Source: Cycas panzhihuaensis (taxonomy: Eukaryota > Cycadophyta). Taken from it: a stretch of DNA of 64,000 nucleotides. This document shows positions 45,331 to 56,703 of this stretch, in pieces. Location of the stretch: contig CM041465.1 in NCBI GenBank assembly GCA_023213395.1, positions 17,546,001 through 17,610,000 on the forward strand. Reading direction: 5' to 3'. A model generated the notes under the pieces. It was not told the DNA's origin. It was given only the letters and a program-made list of their open reading frames with translations, and did not search any database. Both the position numbers and the translations under genes were made by a program. Position 1 is the stretch's first letter. Every line of letters begins with the position of its first letter.

Positions 45331-47300
45331 TTTAAGGTCAAAGGTGATGACAGGCTCTTAACTTTTAGTTGCACTCAAAGCATGGATGGGTGTATCCACT
45401 AAACCTAAAGCCTATAAGAGGAGAGTATGTTACTCTAGATAACTCCTCAAGATGTCCATCATAGACATATTGGTGGCCATAGTGTGGATCTCATCTATGA
45501 TTGAGAAGGACTTCCCTTTCCTATTTAGTTAGGGAAGCACCCTTCGAAAATCATAGTGACTCAAATAAACAGGAATGGTCTTGGGGAGTGAAGGAATTTT
45601 AAAAGGTAGGTTATCCATGGGAGGATCTAACTGAGAAGAGGAAGAGGCCCATATGGCCTCTTCAGCTGCTTGAAACCTAGTTAGAGTGTATAGGGTGATG
45701 TCTCAAGCATTTAGATGACTCTCTTTCCCTTATTTCAATATCGAGAGGGTGAATAGATTCGATGGTGGGAACCAAGAGGAGAGGAAGAACTTATCCTTTT
45801 TCCTTTCACTTGTATGGAAGAAGGGTTAGGAGATTTCCCTCTATTCTAGTTCCCCCTATGCTATTTAGCGAAGGGATCCCTATGGAGATGCTAGTCAAGA
45901 TTAAGCTTAGATACTTCCCTAGGAGAGGAATCACAAGGTGGGGTAGGTTTGGGATGTTGTGGTTGACATTGTGAGTCCTTATGGAACCAGTTACCATGGA
46001 TAAAACACCACTTCTTATCTAAGGAAGGTTTGGTCTTCCTGGTCTAAGAGGAGTGGCCATTTCCATCCTTAGGAGCTACTACTTGGGAGGTCTAGTGGAT
46101 AGCTCTATGGGAATTTGGAGGTGAAGAAGGAGTCTGGAGCTTGAGCTCATTCTTCATACGTTTGAAGGAAAATATTGTGGAAGTCAAAGGATCTAAAGTC
46201 TTCTCTGTCAAGTGGGTAGAAGACTTTTGAGGTTGTTAGGGTCTTAAGTCATGTGATAAAGGGGGTACCTCTCATCGTTGTGATAGTTTAAGAGGTTTCT
46301 TAAGACCTACTTGGATCTCAATAGCCTCAAGGACCAAGCATTTAGCTATGGTGGAATCACACATTATTGCCCCCATTTTGAAGACTTCAATGTGCACCTC
46401 AAGATGGAGGGCATTCATGAAGATATCCCTCTTCAATTCTTTAGATAATGTAGCCTTCATAGAGTGAAGAAGGTCATGAAAGTGTCGAACAAAGTTATGG
46501 TTCATCTCCTCGTAACCTTGTTTAAGTAAGAACAAAGCCTTCATTTTACTCTCGAAAGGATGAGTGATGTCAAAATAGTTGGCAAACTCATCCATGAGCT
46601 ACTGCAATGAATGGATAGAGTGGGCAAGGAGGTGATAAAACCTTTTAAGGGTATCTCCCTATAAGGAACGTGGAAATTGTTTCATTAAAATGTGGTCATA
46701 AGCCAAATAATCAATACATACCATAGCAAAACTCCTAACATGATCGATTGGGTCTTATAAAGAGGTCCTATAGAACTTGGGCACCTCACAGGGATGAGGT
46801 AGCAAGTTGATCCTTAGTACCTCAATAGATAAATAGGCTGACCTATAGTCAATGAAGGGGTAAACCCTTAGTTAAATCAATGTGTCGATGAGGGAAGAAG
46901 GAGGAGATGGGCATGGATACCCAAATCTCTTTTAAGAGGTTTGACTATACGAGGGATATGGATTCCCTCCTACTTTATGGGAAGGAACCACTCATGAATG
47001 AGAAGGAGCTGGAAAAGAGGTGAATAGGTAAGAGGGACCTATTCCCCCCTGAGGATATGCCCCTTATTGAGAGGGGACTTGATGAAAAGATCCTTAGGGA
47101 GGAGTCAATCCTCCTAGCAAAGGCATCATGTATGAGGTTGTACATGAAGATGGAATGGTCAAGTGTGGAATGGGGTTTTACCCATATGGGCCATCTGTGG
47201 GAGGCATGACACCATATGGGTGGAGGGAGTCTACCCCATAAATGGGAAGGGGATTTCCCATTCCATGTCCCCATGATTAGGAAGTATATCTCGGGGGTAG
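45331..47300 (-). pseudogene. T2 gag (broken)
   Basis: A Pro/Ser/Tyr-rich N-terminal region (about 47,260-46,900) is followed by VPKFYRTSL-DPIDHVRSF, MVCIDYLAYDHILMKQFPRSL and an open stretch of 107 codons (46,272-46,595; FANYFDITHPFESKMKALFL, ALHLEVHIEVFKMG), the capsid core. A zinc-knuckle-like WCFIHGNWFHKDSQC (about 46,015-45,970) follows. The same capsid segments are in G (61,150-61,760). Stops replace Gln in RSL-GDT and SLQ-LMD. Confidence 0.82.
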
Positions 47301-48216
47301 GTAAAGAGAAGGGTCCTTAGATTGAGTTTGAGGATGCATGGGTATATGTCCTACATGGCTTGAAGGAGAGGGACAAGAAGGTCCCCTAAGTTAGGTAAAA
47401 GAAGGATGAACCACAGTTAGTTGAGGCATGGTTACTAAACTAGGAGGACATATGCTCAACCCGATTTAGGAGGTGAGTATACCTTGGGTGGTCTCTAAAG
47501 TGTGAGGGATAAACAAGGAAGAAGAGATAATAGGGGATGGCTATGTCATAGACATCAATATAGAGTGGGAGGAACAAGGAGGCATGGATGAGGAAGAAGA
47601 AGGTGCTACACTATGTAGGATGCTTTCCAACTACTTTGGAGGTGGTTTATGGCTTGCAGCCTGGAAGCATTAGTGCAATGCTTCAACAACATCCACAAGA
47701 GGGGTTCTTACTTGTTCATATGAGGTAGAAGGATCCTCACAGGAAGTAGACCCCACAGGTTAATCTTTAAGGGTATTCTCATCGAGGTGGTGATATCCCA
47801 TAGAAGATGATACCCCCACATTATGCATGGGGAGATGATGGATACTCAGGTGTTCCTAATCACCCAGATAAAATATAGGGTCATCACCCTCTTAGGTAAG
47901 ACCCTGAAAGGAAGTTAAAGGTTGTTGTTAGGCTTCAAAAATGTAGGTGTGATAAACCCATTCTGAAGAATATCCTTTCATGGATAATTCAAAATCAGAC
48001 AATGGAAGGGGAGAATAAGGAGATTATTCTAAAGTGGTAGGAAGACCTCATAGATGATGAGAAAATTATTTCATTCAAGTTCCTCATAGAACTTTAGAAG
48101 AGAGAAAAACAAGTGGACTAAAGATGTTGGGGGTTACCTAATGAATCCAAAAAGAGATGCTAAAAGAGAATGGCAACACTAACATGAGGGAAAATTAAAT
48201 GATTCCCTTACTGGCA
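47301..48216 (-). other. T2 leader and gag start region
   Basis: Between PBS and recognisable gag. Short open pieces only; the gag start codon cannot be fixed. Confidence 0.5.
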
Positions 48217-48236
48217 AGTCCCCATTATTGTTGCTA
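48217..48236 (-). promoter_or_regulatory. T2 primer binding site (degenerate)
   Basis: Sense strand TAGCAACAATAATGGGGACT, one base after the 5' LTR. It fits the TGGCGCC...GGGGACT type used by many plant gypsy elements if several G-to-A and C-to-T changes are allowed; which tRNA is not certain. Confidence 0.5.
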
Positions 48237-48237
48237 G

Positions 48238-51200
48238 TGGAAGTATGCCTCTAGGGGGTCACTAAGGGGCAAGGACACTTAAGTCAATGCTATAACTACA
48301 AAAGGAGCATAAGAGTATTCAAGAGAAGGGATAGGTCACCCATAAAGGGTGTTTGTGCATCAGAATGCAAGTTTAGGGACCCACAAATAGCACACAAGAC
48401 CTTCTCTTTTGACATGCACCTTTAAGATCTAGGTTGGACAAGGGCATCCTCAGTTTACCAAGTAACCTAATAGAGAAATCTCCTATCCTAATGGTGAAAT
48501 GGAGGAGAGAATGGCCCTCTTCTGGGGAAGAGGTGAAGGAGAGAGGATAGGCCCTAACGAGGTAGGAACCTATGGAACAAGTAAAGGAAGCAGTTAGTTG
48601 ATAGGTGAGAAGGGGATTTGGTATGCATGGGCACCAAATCCAAAAGGTAAATCTATTGGAAAGTTATGTTTGAGGTCACCTAAAAGGTATGCCTTTAGGG
48701 TTTAAGCCAAGTGTGAGGGTTTCTCAACTATGTTAAGAGTTTAGGTGGTGTCTTTTGTCTCAGTTATGGGATGAAATAGCACAAAGGTCCAAAATATTGA
48801 TCCTAAAAGAATGTAGACCAATAATAACACTCTCTTTCTCTCTCTCTTATCCTCGCTTTCTTTTCCTTTATTGAGAGAAGATTGATCTAAGGTAAAAAAA
48901 GGAGGGGTGTAAGGGAGAGAAAGAACACAATTGATCTATGCAATCTTCCCTAGAAATGCAAGAAAAAAAAAGTAATGTTTCCAACCAAATCACACATTCC
49001 TAACTCTACCCCTATACTTGTGCATGCATGCACAATGTAAAAGGGGTGAAGTAAGGAGAAGGGAGTCTTTTGGTTTATTTCTTAAGAAGAAGGAAGGGAA
49101 TATACTTATTCAAATTATCTTCTTATGTTTGTGCAAACTAAGAAAGAAGATCAAGATCTTTATGTGTTTATACAGGATGAAGATACAAGTATGAGTATGT
49201 TTCTTTTATATTTCCTTTTCATGAATGAAAATATACAAGTGGAAAGTTATGATCTTCATACAAACATAAGCAAGTTTCTTTTAGGGAAGAAGGGGGAGGA
49301 TTGAATAAGGAAGGGAGAGAATAGGGTTAGAGAGAGTGCACTAAAAAGCAAGCCAGTTGGTGAAGTGCTACTCTCTCCTTCTCGTATTCCCTTTGCCCAT
49401 TACCTCGCGCTGCAAATCATGGTGGATGAAGTCATGAGTGGGGATTTTTTACCTTCCCCAAGTATGTTATGAAAAGATAAGAAACTTAAAAGGAGGATTC
49501 AAAGGAACATAAATGCAAAAGGATGAGTGTACCTCTTAGTTGTAACACGATCCTGCTTACTATAGAAGAGTTGTATTTATCATATAAATGAAACCCTTTA
49601 ACAATAAATAGATACATACGTATACATATATATATCAATGTGTATATGTTCCTTACAAAGGTGTAGGTAAAGTTTGCTTTATATCTTGAAAGAAAGAAAT
49701 AAGATGCATAATTTCCCCTATGTACAATGACGTTTCATAAAACTTTCTAGGGAAAAGAGGGGGGTTTGAAAATGAAGAAGAGGGTAACCTTAGAATGGAT
49801 AGCTTTATTAAGTGGGCCACCTCCTATATCCTCAGATATTGCATGAGTGGGTTATACAGAGATCAAAAGCTTTGAGCAACCTAAAACCAAAATAACTTAC
49901 AAGAAGTACCAAATGATATAAAAGTTGCAAAAGTCATAAATGTTGCAAAAGTTGTAAATGCCATAACTTTTGTGAAATATGCAAAGAAAATATAAATATT
50001 ATAAAAAGGGAAAGTAAGTTGTGAGATTGTATTAAATAGTATATGTATAGGCTATGTGCAATCTACAAACGCTTCAATCAAGAGTGAGACCCTCTTCCAA
50101 GGGGATTTTTTAACTTGCAAAGTGGATATGATGTAGGAAACTTTAAGAAGAAGGGGGTTGCCTTAGAGGATATAGCCTTAGGAGTCAGAAGTCTACCCGT
50201 TTTCTCCTTTTCTCCTTCTCTAAGGTATCCAAAAATTCATTTAGTTATTAGCCAAGGAGGACCCAAGGGGTTTGAAGGTGTAAGCCAATGAGGAGAGGAA
50301 GGGTTTGCATTCCTTTAGCCACTAAAGAGAAACAAAGTATGTGCTAAAACATATAATAACTGATGTTGTTGAATTAAAAAAACTTATTGGAGGAGAAAAT
50401 AGGAAAAATAAACCTATTTTCAGTCACAAAACTAAGGAAAAATGAGTGTTACCTTATGAACCATGCATGGAGAGCTAGGGATCCTATTTGCTGGGTGAAG
50501 AAGGGACTCTTTAAAAGGGGAGAGAGAGACCTGAAGCTTTGGAATCCTACCACTACTACTAGATTGAGCATAAGAGAGGAAGAACCTACTAAGAGAGGTC
50601 TAGTTTAGACCTGCATATTAGGGTTTTTTCCCTTTTAGAAGAGAAGTATGAGAAGAACTTTGAGAACAATAAAAGAGAGGCATTTTTTCTTTTGTTGGAG
50701 AGCCAAGAGAGATAAAATAAACTCATATTTAGGTTTTTATGTCCCAATTAGGGTTTTCGAGTGATTAAGATTTGCTTTGGGTGGGAAGACATACTCTAAT
50801 ATGCACCAATTTCATAATAAATGTGAAATTAGTTATTGCTTGGCCATAATAGTCAATGGACTGTCGACTAGCGACAAACTTTGTGGTACTATGATTATTA
50901 ATGTGATACCATGAATATTATCACGATGTAAGATAAACATAGAGAAAAATAAAGAAGAGCCTATGAGATCCCTAAAAGATGAGTCTCGAGATGGAGTGAC
51001 AAGGTTTGCTAGGTTGGTAAGGGTTTTAGAGGACTTCTAGGCAACAATGGGGCCTCTCAAATATGTGAAAAGGTGCAAAATAGGCCCCAATGAGAGATGT
51101 AAAAATATACAAAAGGATAATTACGCTAAAATGATACCTTAGAGATCATGTATGATTCTACACATGAGCAAAAGGTGGACTGCAAGGGATCGCAAGTACC

Positions 51201-51466
51201 CAAGAGTGCTAGGAAGGCATCGTAAGGAGTTGTGTGGTGCCATAGGACCATGGTCCTGAGTTGTCGTAGGCTAGATCATAATCACAGGCATAAAATAGGC
51301 AAGTAAACTAGGCATGAAAACTACTTATATAATAATATCACACCAAGTGTAACCAAAAAGCATCTCACCATGTCATGAAATGAGCAAAAAGAAAGGGTAG
51401 AGATGTATACCTATGCCTACCTAAAAGGAGGTGCTATCCATGTCCACTCCTAGTAGCTAGGAAATG
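48238..51466 (-). mobile_element. T2 5' LTR (3229 bp)
   Basis: Sense start CATTTCCTAGCTACTAGGAG (TGTTTCC in relatives) at 51466, end CATACTTCCA at 48238. It matches T1's LTR over its length, including the CT-rich microsatellite (about 48,830-48,850) and the promoter region near 50,720-50,790 (AAAACCCTAATTGGG telo-box-like motif). It preserves the unoccupied copia D target, AAAAG, at 50974-50978. Confidence 0.88.
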
Positions 51467-51494
51467 AGTTGTATCTTTTAGAAGGATGCTTGAC

Positions 51495-52867
51495 CTATGT
51501 ATATCTTCTTATAGGTGATTGAGGAGTGTTGATATATTCTTGTATTTCTTCTATAGGTTTATCTTTAGAAAACTCTTCCTCATTTTCTACTTTTAAAGAT
51601 GGTTTATTTTTAACCTTAACCTGTTGATGTTTAATTTTTTGTTCTTGTTTCATTACAACTTCTACATTTTCAGATTTTAGAAAAGAAGATTCATCAAATA
51701 CCACATCTCTATTGATGATGATTTTATGGGTATTAGATCCCACAACCTATATCCCTTAACTCCATCCTTATCACCATACCCAATAAAGATATACCTTTTG
51801 GATTTTGTGTCTAATTTAGTACACTTACTTTTATCAAGCAAGGATTAAGCATCACAACCAAATATTTTTAAATTTAAATAATCACATGGATGACCATTCC
51901 ATATCTCTTTTGGAATTTTACATTCTATTGCTAGTGATAGTGATCTATTTACCATATAATAAGTTGTTAGAATAACTTCTACCCACAAGCCTTACTCCAT
52001 GCTTGCATTACTCAGCATACTCCTTGCTCTTTCTAGAAGAGTTTTGTTTATGCATTCTATAATGTTATTCTACTATAGATTATAACTTGTGGTCTTATGT
52101 CTTCTAATCCTTGATTCCCTACAATAGTTTTTAAACTCTAAAGAAAGAAACTTACCTCTATTATTTGTTCATAAGCATTTGATTCACCTTCCTGTACTCT
52201 TTTCAACTAGAGTTTCAAATTGCTTAAATACACTAAATACGTTAGACTTTCTCTTTAAAAGATAGACCCACACCTTATTGATGAAATCATCTATGAATGT
52301 TATAAAATATAATGCTCCTCTATAAGATATCATAGGGGTTGGTCCCCATATATCTAACTGGACATAATCTAGAATACCTTTACTTGTGTGACTTCCTATA
52401 TTAAATCTAAGTCTACACTACTTTCTAAAGACATAATGTTTATTAAATATCAAATCAAAACACTTTAAGTCAAGAAGTAACTTACAATTCATCAGTACTT
52501 TCAATCCTTTCTCACTCATGTGTCCTAACCTTTAATGCCATAATCAAGTAGGATATTCTACTATCTTTGACACTACAACTGCTTGACTGATTTCTATACT
52601 TCCAATCACAGTGTAAATCTTTTCTCTCTTTAAAGCCTTCATGACAACTAAGGTTCCCTTTGACACCTTCAAAACTCCTCCATGACCTATATACTTGCAA
52701 CCACTAGAATCTAATTCACCCAAAGATATTAGGTTTCTTTTAAGTTTAGGGACAAGTCTAACTTATGTTAATGTTCTTATTACATCATTAAACATCTTAA
52801 TTATGATGCCACCAATCCCAACAATTTTATAGGAAATATCATTTCCCATGAGAACATCACCACCATC
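51495..52867 (-). pseudogene. Copia E protease end and integrase (broken)
   Basis: From 52,867 down: GGDVLMGNDISYKIVGIGG, KRNLISLGELDSSGCKYIGH, then RLGHMSEKGLKVLMNCK (zinc domain), YFITFIDDFINKVWV (core), LLERARSMLSN and YIFIGYGDKDGVKGYRLWD, ending in an open stretch of 82 codons with NRDVVFDESSFLKSENVE. Several stops. Confidence 0.85.
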
Positions 52868-52872
52868 AAGAG

Positions 52873-53483
52873 TGTCAGATATTGTGACAACAATATTTTG
52901 GAGCTAAACTTTTGGCATGTTTTCGGCATGATTTCCCTACCTAATCTTTGGCTGGGGGGTGCGGGGGGTGTGGAACAACCCCCGCTAAGATAGGGTTCAG
53001 GGGCGATAGCCCCTAACCCAAAAATTAGCCATGTAAACCATATTAAAATGTAAAGAGAATCAGGGTCATTCAATACAAATACCCTAGATTCTATGATTGA
53101 GATTTATGCCTTCGATGTCCCTCTCACGTAGCCTGATTTAGGGCTTTTTCTTATTATGTTGTATGTAATGCAATGTATTGTGATGAGAGTGGTGGCTGGT
53201 TATTTTTCCTGAGAGCACTTTGTTATTGAGATGTAATGTTTCTCCATTCTACAACAATAAAGATAGATACCTTTCCTATGTGGATGTTTCCCTAACATAC
53301 TACTAGGTTTTTACCACATTATATCAGGTGCATATGTGATGTTTGGCTTTCATTTTTATGTTACTGTATAATCTCTAATTTTAGAACTTGCATGTAATTT
53401 TAAGTTTTGATTTCTGTAACTAGTTGCAAGAATGCAATAGATCTTAGTGGCAGTTAAAGGGTTGGGACCTTATATTCTCAATA
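52873..53483 (+). mobile_element. Copia C 5' LTR (611 bp)
   Basis: TGTCAGATATTGTGACAAC to TTCTCAATA (CA expected, TA found). Same type as the copia A LTRs. GC-rich block at 52,951-53,015 with six-G runs and GGGTTCAGGGG. Confidence 0.88.
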
Positions 53484-53485
53484 AG

Positions 53486-53498
53486 TGGTATCAGAGCC
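53486..53498 (+). promoter_or_regulatory. Copia C primer binding site (tRNA-iMet type)
   Basis: TGGTATCAGAGCC, a perfect iMet-type match, two bases after the LTR. Confidence 0.92.
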
Positions 53499-53555
53499 AC
53501 TCTTTTTTTTTACAGCGAGTTTGTAAAGGTTTTGGTGTTGGCTTTTCTATACCAA

Positions 53556-54416
53556 ATGGAAAAACTAGCAGGTGCAAAGTTCAAGGTGGAGAAATTCAAT
53601 GGAAAGAACAACTTTGAATTATGGAAGCTAAAAGTGCATGATGTTCTTGTACAACATGGTTTGTACAAAGCCCTTGTAGGTAAATTGAAGAAACCCGCAG
53701 GGATGGATGATGATGAATGGGATGACTTAGATAAAAAGGCACTTAGCACAATATGATTGTGCTTGGTAAATGAAGTCTTGTTTAACATCGTAGGGGAGGA
53801 GACAGCAGTAGGATTATGGACCTGGTTGGAAGGCCTGTATATGACCAAATTAGTAACGAATTGAATCCACCTAAAGAGGCAACTGTACTCATTATGGATG
53901 AAGGAAGGTATAAAAATTGTTAACCATTTAAATATTTTCAATACTCTTATTTGTTAGTTGACCAGTATCGATGTTAAAATTGACGATGCAGACAAGGTTG
54001 TTACCTTGTTATACTCATTACCTGAATCCTAGGATAATATTATCACCTCAATTAGTTTTAGCACTACAGATGTATTAGATTATGATTCTGTTGTAAGTGC
54101 TTTGCTAATGGAAGAAGTGCGAAGGAAGTCTAGTCTTGAAACCTCCACACCAGAAGCTATGACGGCAAAGGGTAGAACGATTGAGAGAGGACAAAACTAT
54201 AGGGATACATCGAAGTCCAACTCAAAGAGAAAAAAGAGTAAGCTCAGATGTTGGCACTGTAATAAGACCGGTCACCTCAAGAAGAATTGCTACAAAAGGA
54301 AGGAGTTCTAGAAAAGGGAAGATCCTGCTAAGGAGGTAAATCAGGTGGAGTCAAATCAAGGTATGGATGATGATGTCTTGATTTCTTGTAATGTTTCTTA
54401 TTATCATCATGACTAG
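53556..54416 (+). pseudogene. Copia C gag (broken)
   Basis: Starts MEKLAGAKFKVEKFNGKNNF. Runs open for about 65 codons, then stops near 53,754 and elsewhere. The zinc knuckle CWHCNKTGHLKKNC (about 54,249-54,290) is intact with CX2CX4HX4C spacing. The MEEVRRKSSLETSTPEAMT segment before it is shared with A. Confidence 0.88.
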
Positions 54417-55700
54417 TTGTTAGATTCAGGTGCTTCACACCACATGTGTCCACACAAGAGTTGGTTCTCATCATACCAACCTCTTGATGATGGTGATGTG
54501 CTTATGGGGAATGAAGTTTCTTGTAAGATAGTAGGCATCAGTAGCATCATGATTAATATGTTCGATGGGGCAGTGAGAACATTAACTAAGGTTAAACATA
54601 TACCTGATCTGAAAAAGAATTTGATTTCCTTGGGTGAACTAGATTTAGGTGGTTATAAGTATATAGGCCATGAGGGAGTCCTAAAGGTGTCAAAGGGTGC
54701 TTTGGTTGTTATGAAAGCCTTAAAGAAAGTAAATCTTTACATTTTAGTGGGAAGTACATATGTCAGCCAAGCAGCTACAATATCAAAAACTGTAGAAGAT
54801 CCAACTCAGTTATGGCATCAGAGACTTGGGCACATAAGTGAGAGAGGACTTAAGGTTCTGATAAACCATAAGTTACTTCCTAACTTGTAGCTTTCAGACT
54901 TTGCTTTCTATAAACATTATGTTTTTAAAAAAGAGTGTAGAGTCAGGTTTAAAGTAGGGAGTCACACTTGTAAAGGCATTCTGGATTATATACATTTAGA
55001 TGTATAGGGACCAGCCCCTAAAATATCTTATGGAGGATCATTGTATTTTGTCACATTTATAGATGATTACTCCAAGAAGGTATGGGTCTATTTTTTGAAA
55101 AGAAAATCTAAAGTGTTTAGTGTGTTTAAGTAGTTCAAGGCTCTAGTTGAGAACAACATTGGTAAGACAATCAAATATTTAAGAACTGATAATAGAGGTG
55201 AGTTCAACTCTTTGAAATTTGAGAACTATTGGAGAGAAGCTAGGATCGAAAGACATAAGACCACTAGCTATACTCCATAGCAAAATGGAATTGCTGAGCA
55301 CATGAATAGGAAACTCTTGGAAAGAGCAAGAAGCATGCTAAGTAATGTAGGAGTGGAGTAGGGCTTGTGGGTAGAAGCTATTCAAATAGCTTGTTATCTG
55401 GTAAATAGGTCACCATCACTTGTAATAGATTGCAAGATTCCTGAAGAGGTATAGACTGGACATCCATGTGATTATTAAAATTTAAAAGTTTTTGGTTGTG
55501 ATGTTTATGCCTAGACTAACAAAAGCAAACGTTCAAAGTTAGACCCAAAATCCAAGAGATATATCTTTGTTGGTTATGGTGATAAGGATGGTGTGAAGGG
55601 ATATAGGTTGTGGGATCCTACTGCCCACAAAATCACCATTATATAGAGATGTTATATTTGATGAATCTTCCCTTGTAAAATCAGACAGTGGAGAAGTTGA
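54417..55700 (+). pseudogene. Copia C protease and integrase (broken)
   Basis: The protease active site DSGASHHMCPHKSW is intact near 54,423. An open stretch of 157 codons runs to LWHQRLGHISERGLKVL (zinc domain). The core reads LDY-HLDV-G and [17 protein letters not shown], then RTDNRGEFNS (second Asp) and QNGIAEHMNRKLLERARSML (Glu kept), then FVGYGDKDGVKGYRLWD. Scattered stops. Confidence 0.88.
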
Positions 55701-55929
55701 AATGAAATAGGAGCAGTAAGCTGAACATCAACAAGTCATGTTTGAAATGCAACCATCTATGGAATCAAAAGAGCATAAAGATCTTTCTAAAGATGAATCA
55801 GCAGTAGATTCACAGGAGTATGTAGACACTCCTCTGCCAACAGTTAGAAGATCTACACTAGTTAGTCATCCACCTGACAGGTACAACCCTTCTATTTCTA
55901 TTGCTTTAGTTTCTAATGATGGTGAGCCC

Positions 55930-56687
55930 ATATGTTATTAGGAAGTAGTAGATGATATCTATGGTGAGAAGTGGAAAAGGGCTATGCAGGAAGAGATAGA
56001 TGCTTTGAAGAAAATTAATTCATGGGACTTGGTAGAACTTCCACATGGTAGGAAGACTGTTGGTTGCACGTGGGTTTTCAAAAATAAAATAGATGTTAAT
56101 GGAAAGGTTGATAAATATAGGCAAGACTGGTGGCTAAAGGTTTTGTATAGAATGCAGGTATTGACTTTTATGAGATCTTTTCACTAGTTGTCAAACTTCT
56201 TTCAATTCGAGTGCTATTAGCATTGGTAGCTTCTCTCGATTTGGAGTTGGAGTAGTTAGATGTAAAAATAACTTTTCTACATGGAGATTTAGATGAGGAG
56301 ATCTATATGGATCAACTAGAAGGGTTTGTACAAGATGGTAGGAGAAGACTTGTTTGCAGACTCAAGAAATCATTGTATGGCCTGAAGTAATCACCCAAGC
56401 AGTGGTACAAGAAGTTTGATACCTTCATGAAGAGCCAAAATTTCAAAAGAAGTGAGTATGATCATTATGTTTACTTTAAATTTATGGACAATAGCTTATT
56501 CATTATCTTGGTATTATATGTTAATGACATGATGGTTGCAAGTAAGAGCATGGAAGAAATCAATAAGCTAAAGGCTCAATTAGCTAGGACTTTTGATATG
56601 AAGGATCTAGGAGTTGTAAAATAAATCTTAGGCATGGATATACACAGAGATAGGAAAAATGGTAAGCTATGGTTATCATAACAGAAA
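55930..56687 (+). pseudogene. Copia C reverse transcriptase (truncated and broken)
   Basis: MQEEIDALKKINSWDLVELP and GCTWVFKNKIDVNGKVDKYR open it. SLYGLK-SPKQWYKKFD carries a stop (TAA) where copy A has Gln (CAA). The catalytic box reads YVND (56,517-56,528), with the first Asp changed to Asn. Ends at the truncation. Confidence 0.87.
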
Positions 56688-56703
56688 CAAGTGGTATCAG
56701 AGC
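56688..56703 (+). other. PBS-like string at copia C / copia E junction
   Basis: AAGTGGTATCAGAGC, identical to copia C's own PBS context at 53,484-53,497, directly follows the RT break and precedes E sequence (TTATGTAGACAC). No LTR is beside it. Confidence 0.7.

Larger units (their letters stand above)
14376..51466 (-). mobile_element. T2: giant Tat-like Ty3/gypsy retrotransposon carrying five insertions
   Basis: On the minus strand: 5' LTR 51466-48238, PBS, gag, protease, RT, RNase H, integrase, antisense ORF, second RNase H, PPT, 3' LTR from 20797. Removing copia B, copia A, the solo LTR and copia D with their target copies leaves 16.5 kb here. The 3' LTR is cut by T1 and about 1.8 kb of it must lie left of the window, so the full element is about 18.3 kb with an 11.8 kb internal region. 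It is inserted in copia E: the right flank from 51467 is E coding sequence. The target copy on the right should be AGTTG; the left copy is out of view. All genes are broken. Confidence 0.9.
52873..56687 (+). mobile_element. Copia C: 3'-truncated Tork/TNT-like element inserted in E
   Basis: 5' LTR, PBS, gag, protease, integrase and most of RT are present; the rest of RT, RNase H, PPT and 3' LTR are missing. Sequence leaves the family at about 56,687 (after CTATGGTTATCATAACAGAAAC) and enters a PBS-like string before E resumes. No clear target duplication is found. Best-preserved copy of the A/C/E group. Confidence 0.88.

Noticed and set aside
52868-52872. AAGAG as a target duplication for copia C
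   Set aside because: The other side reads AAGTG as part of a PBS-like string, and C lacks a 3' LTR, so a normal duplication is not expected.
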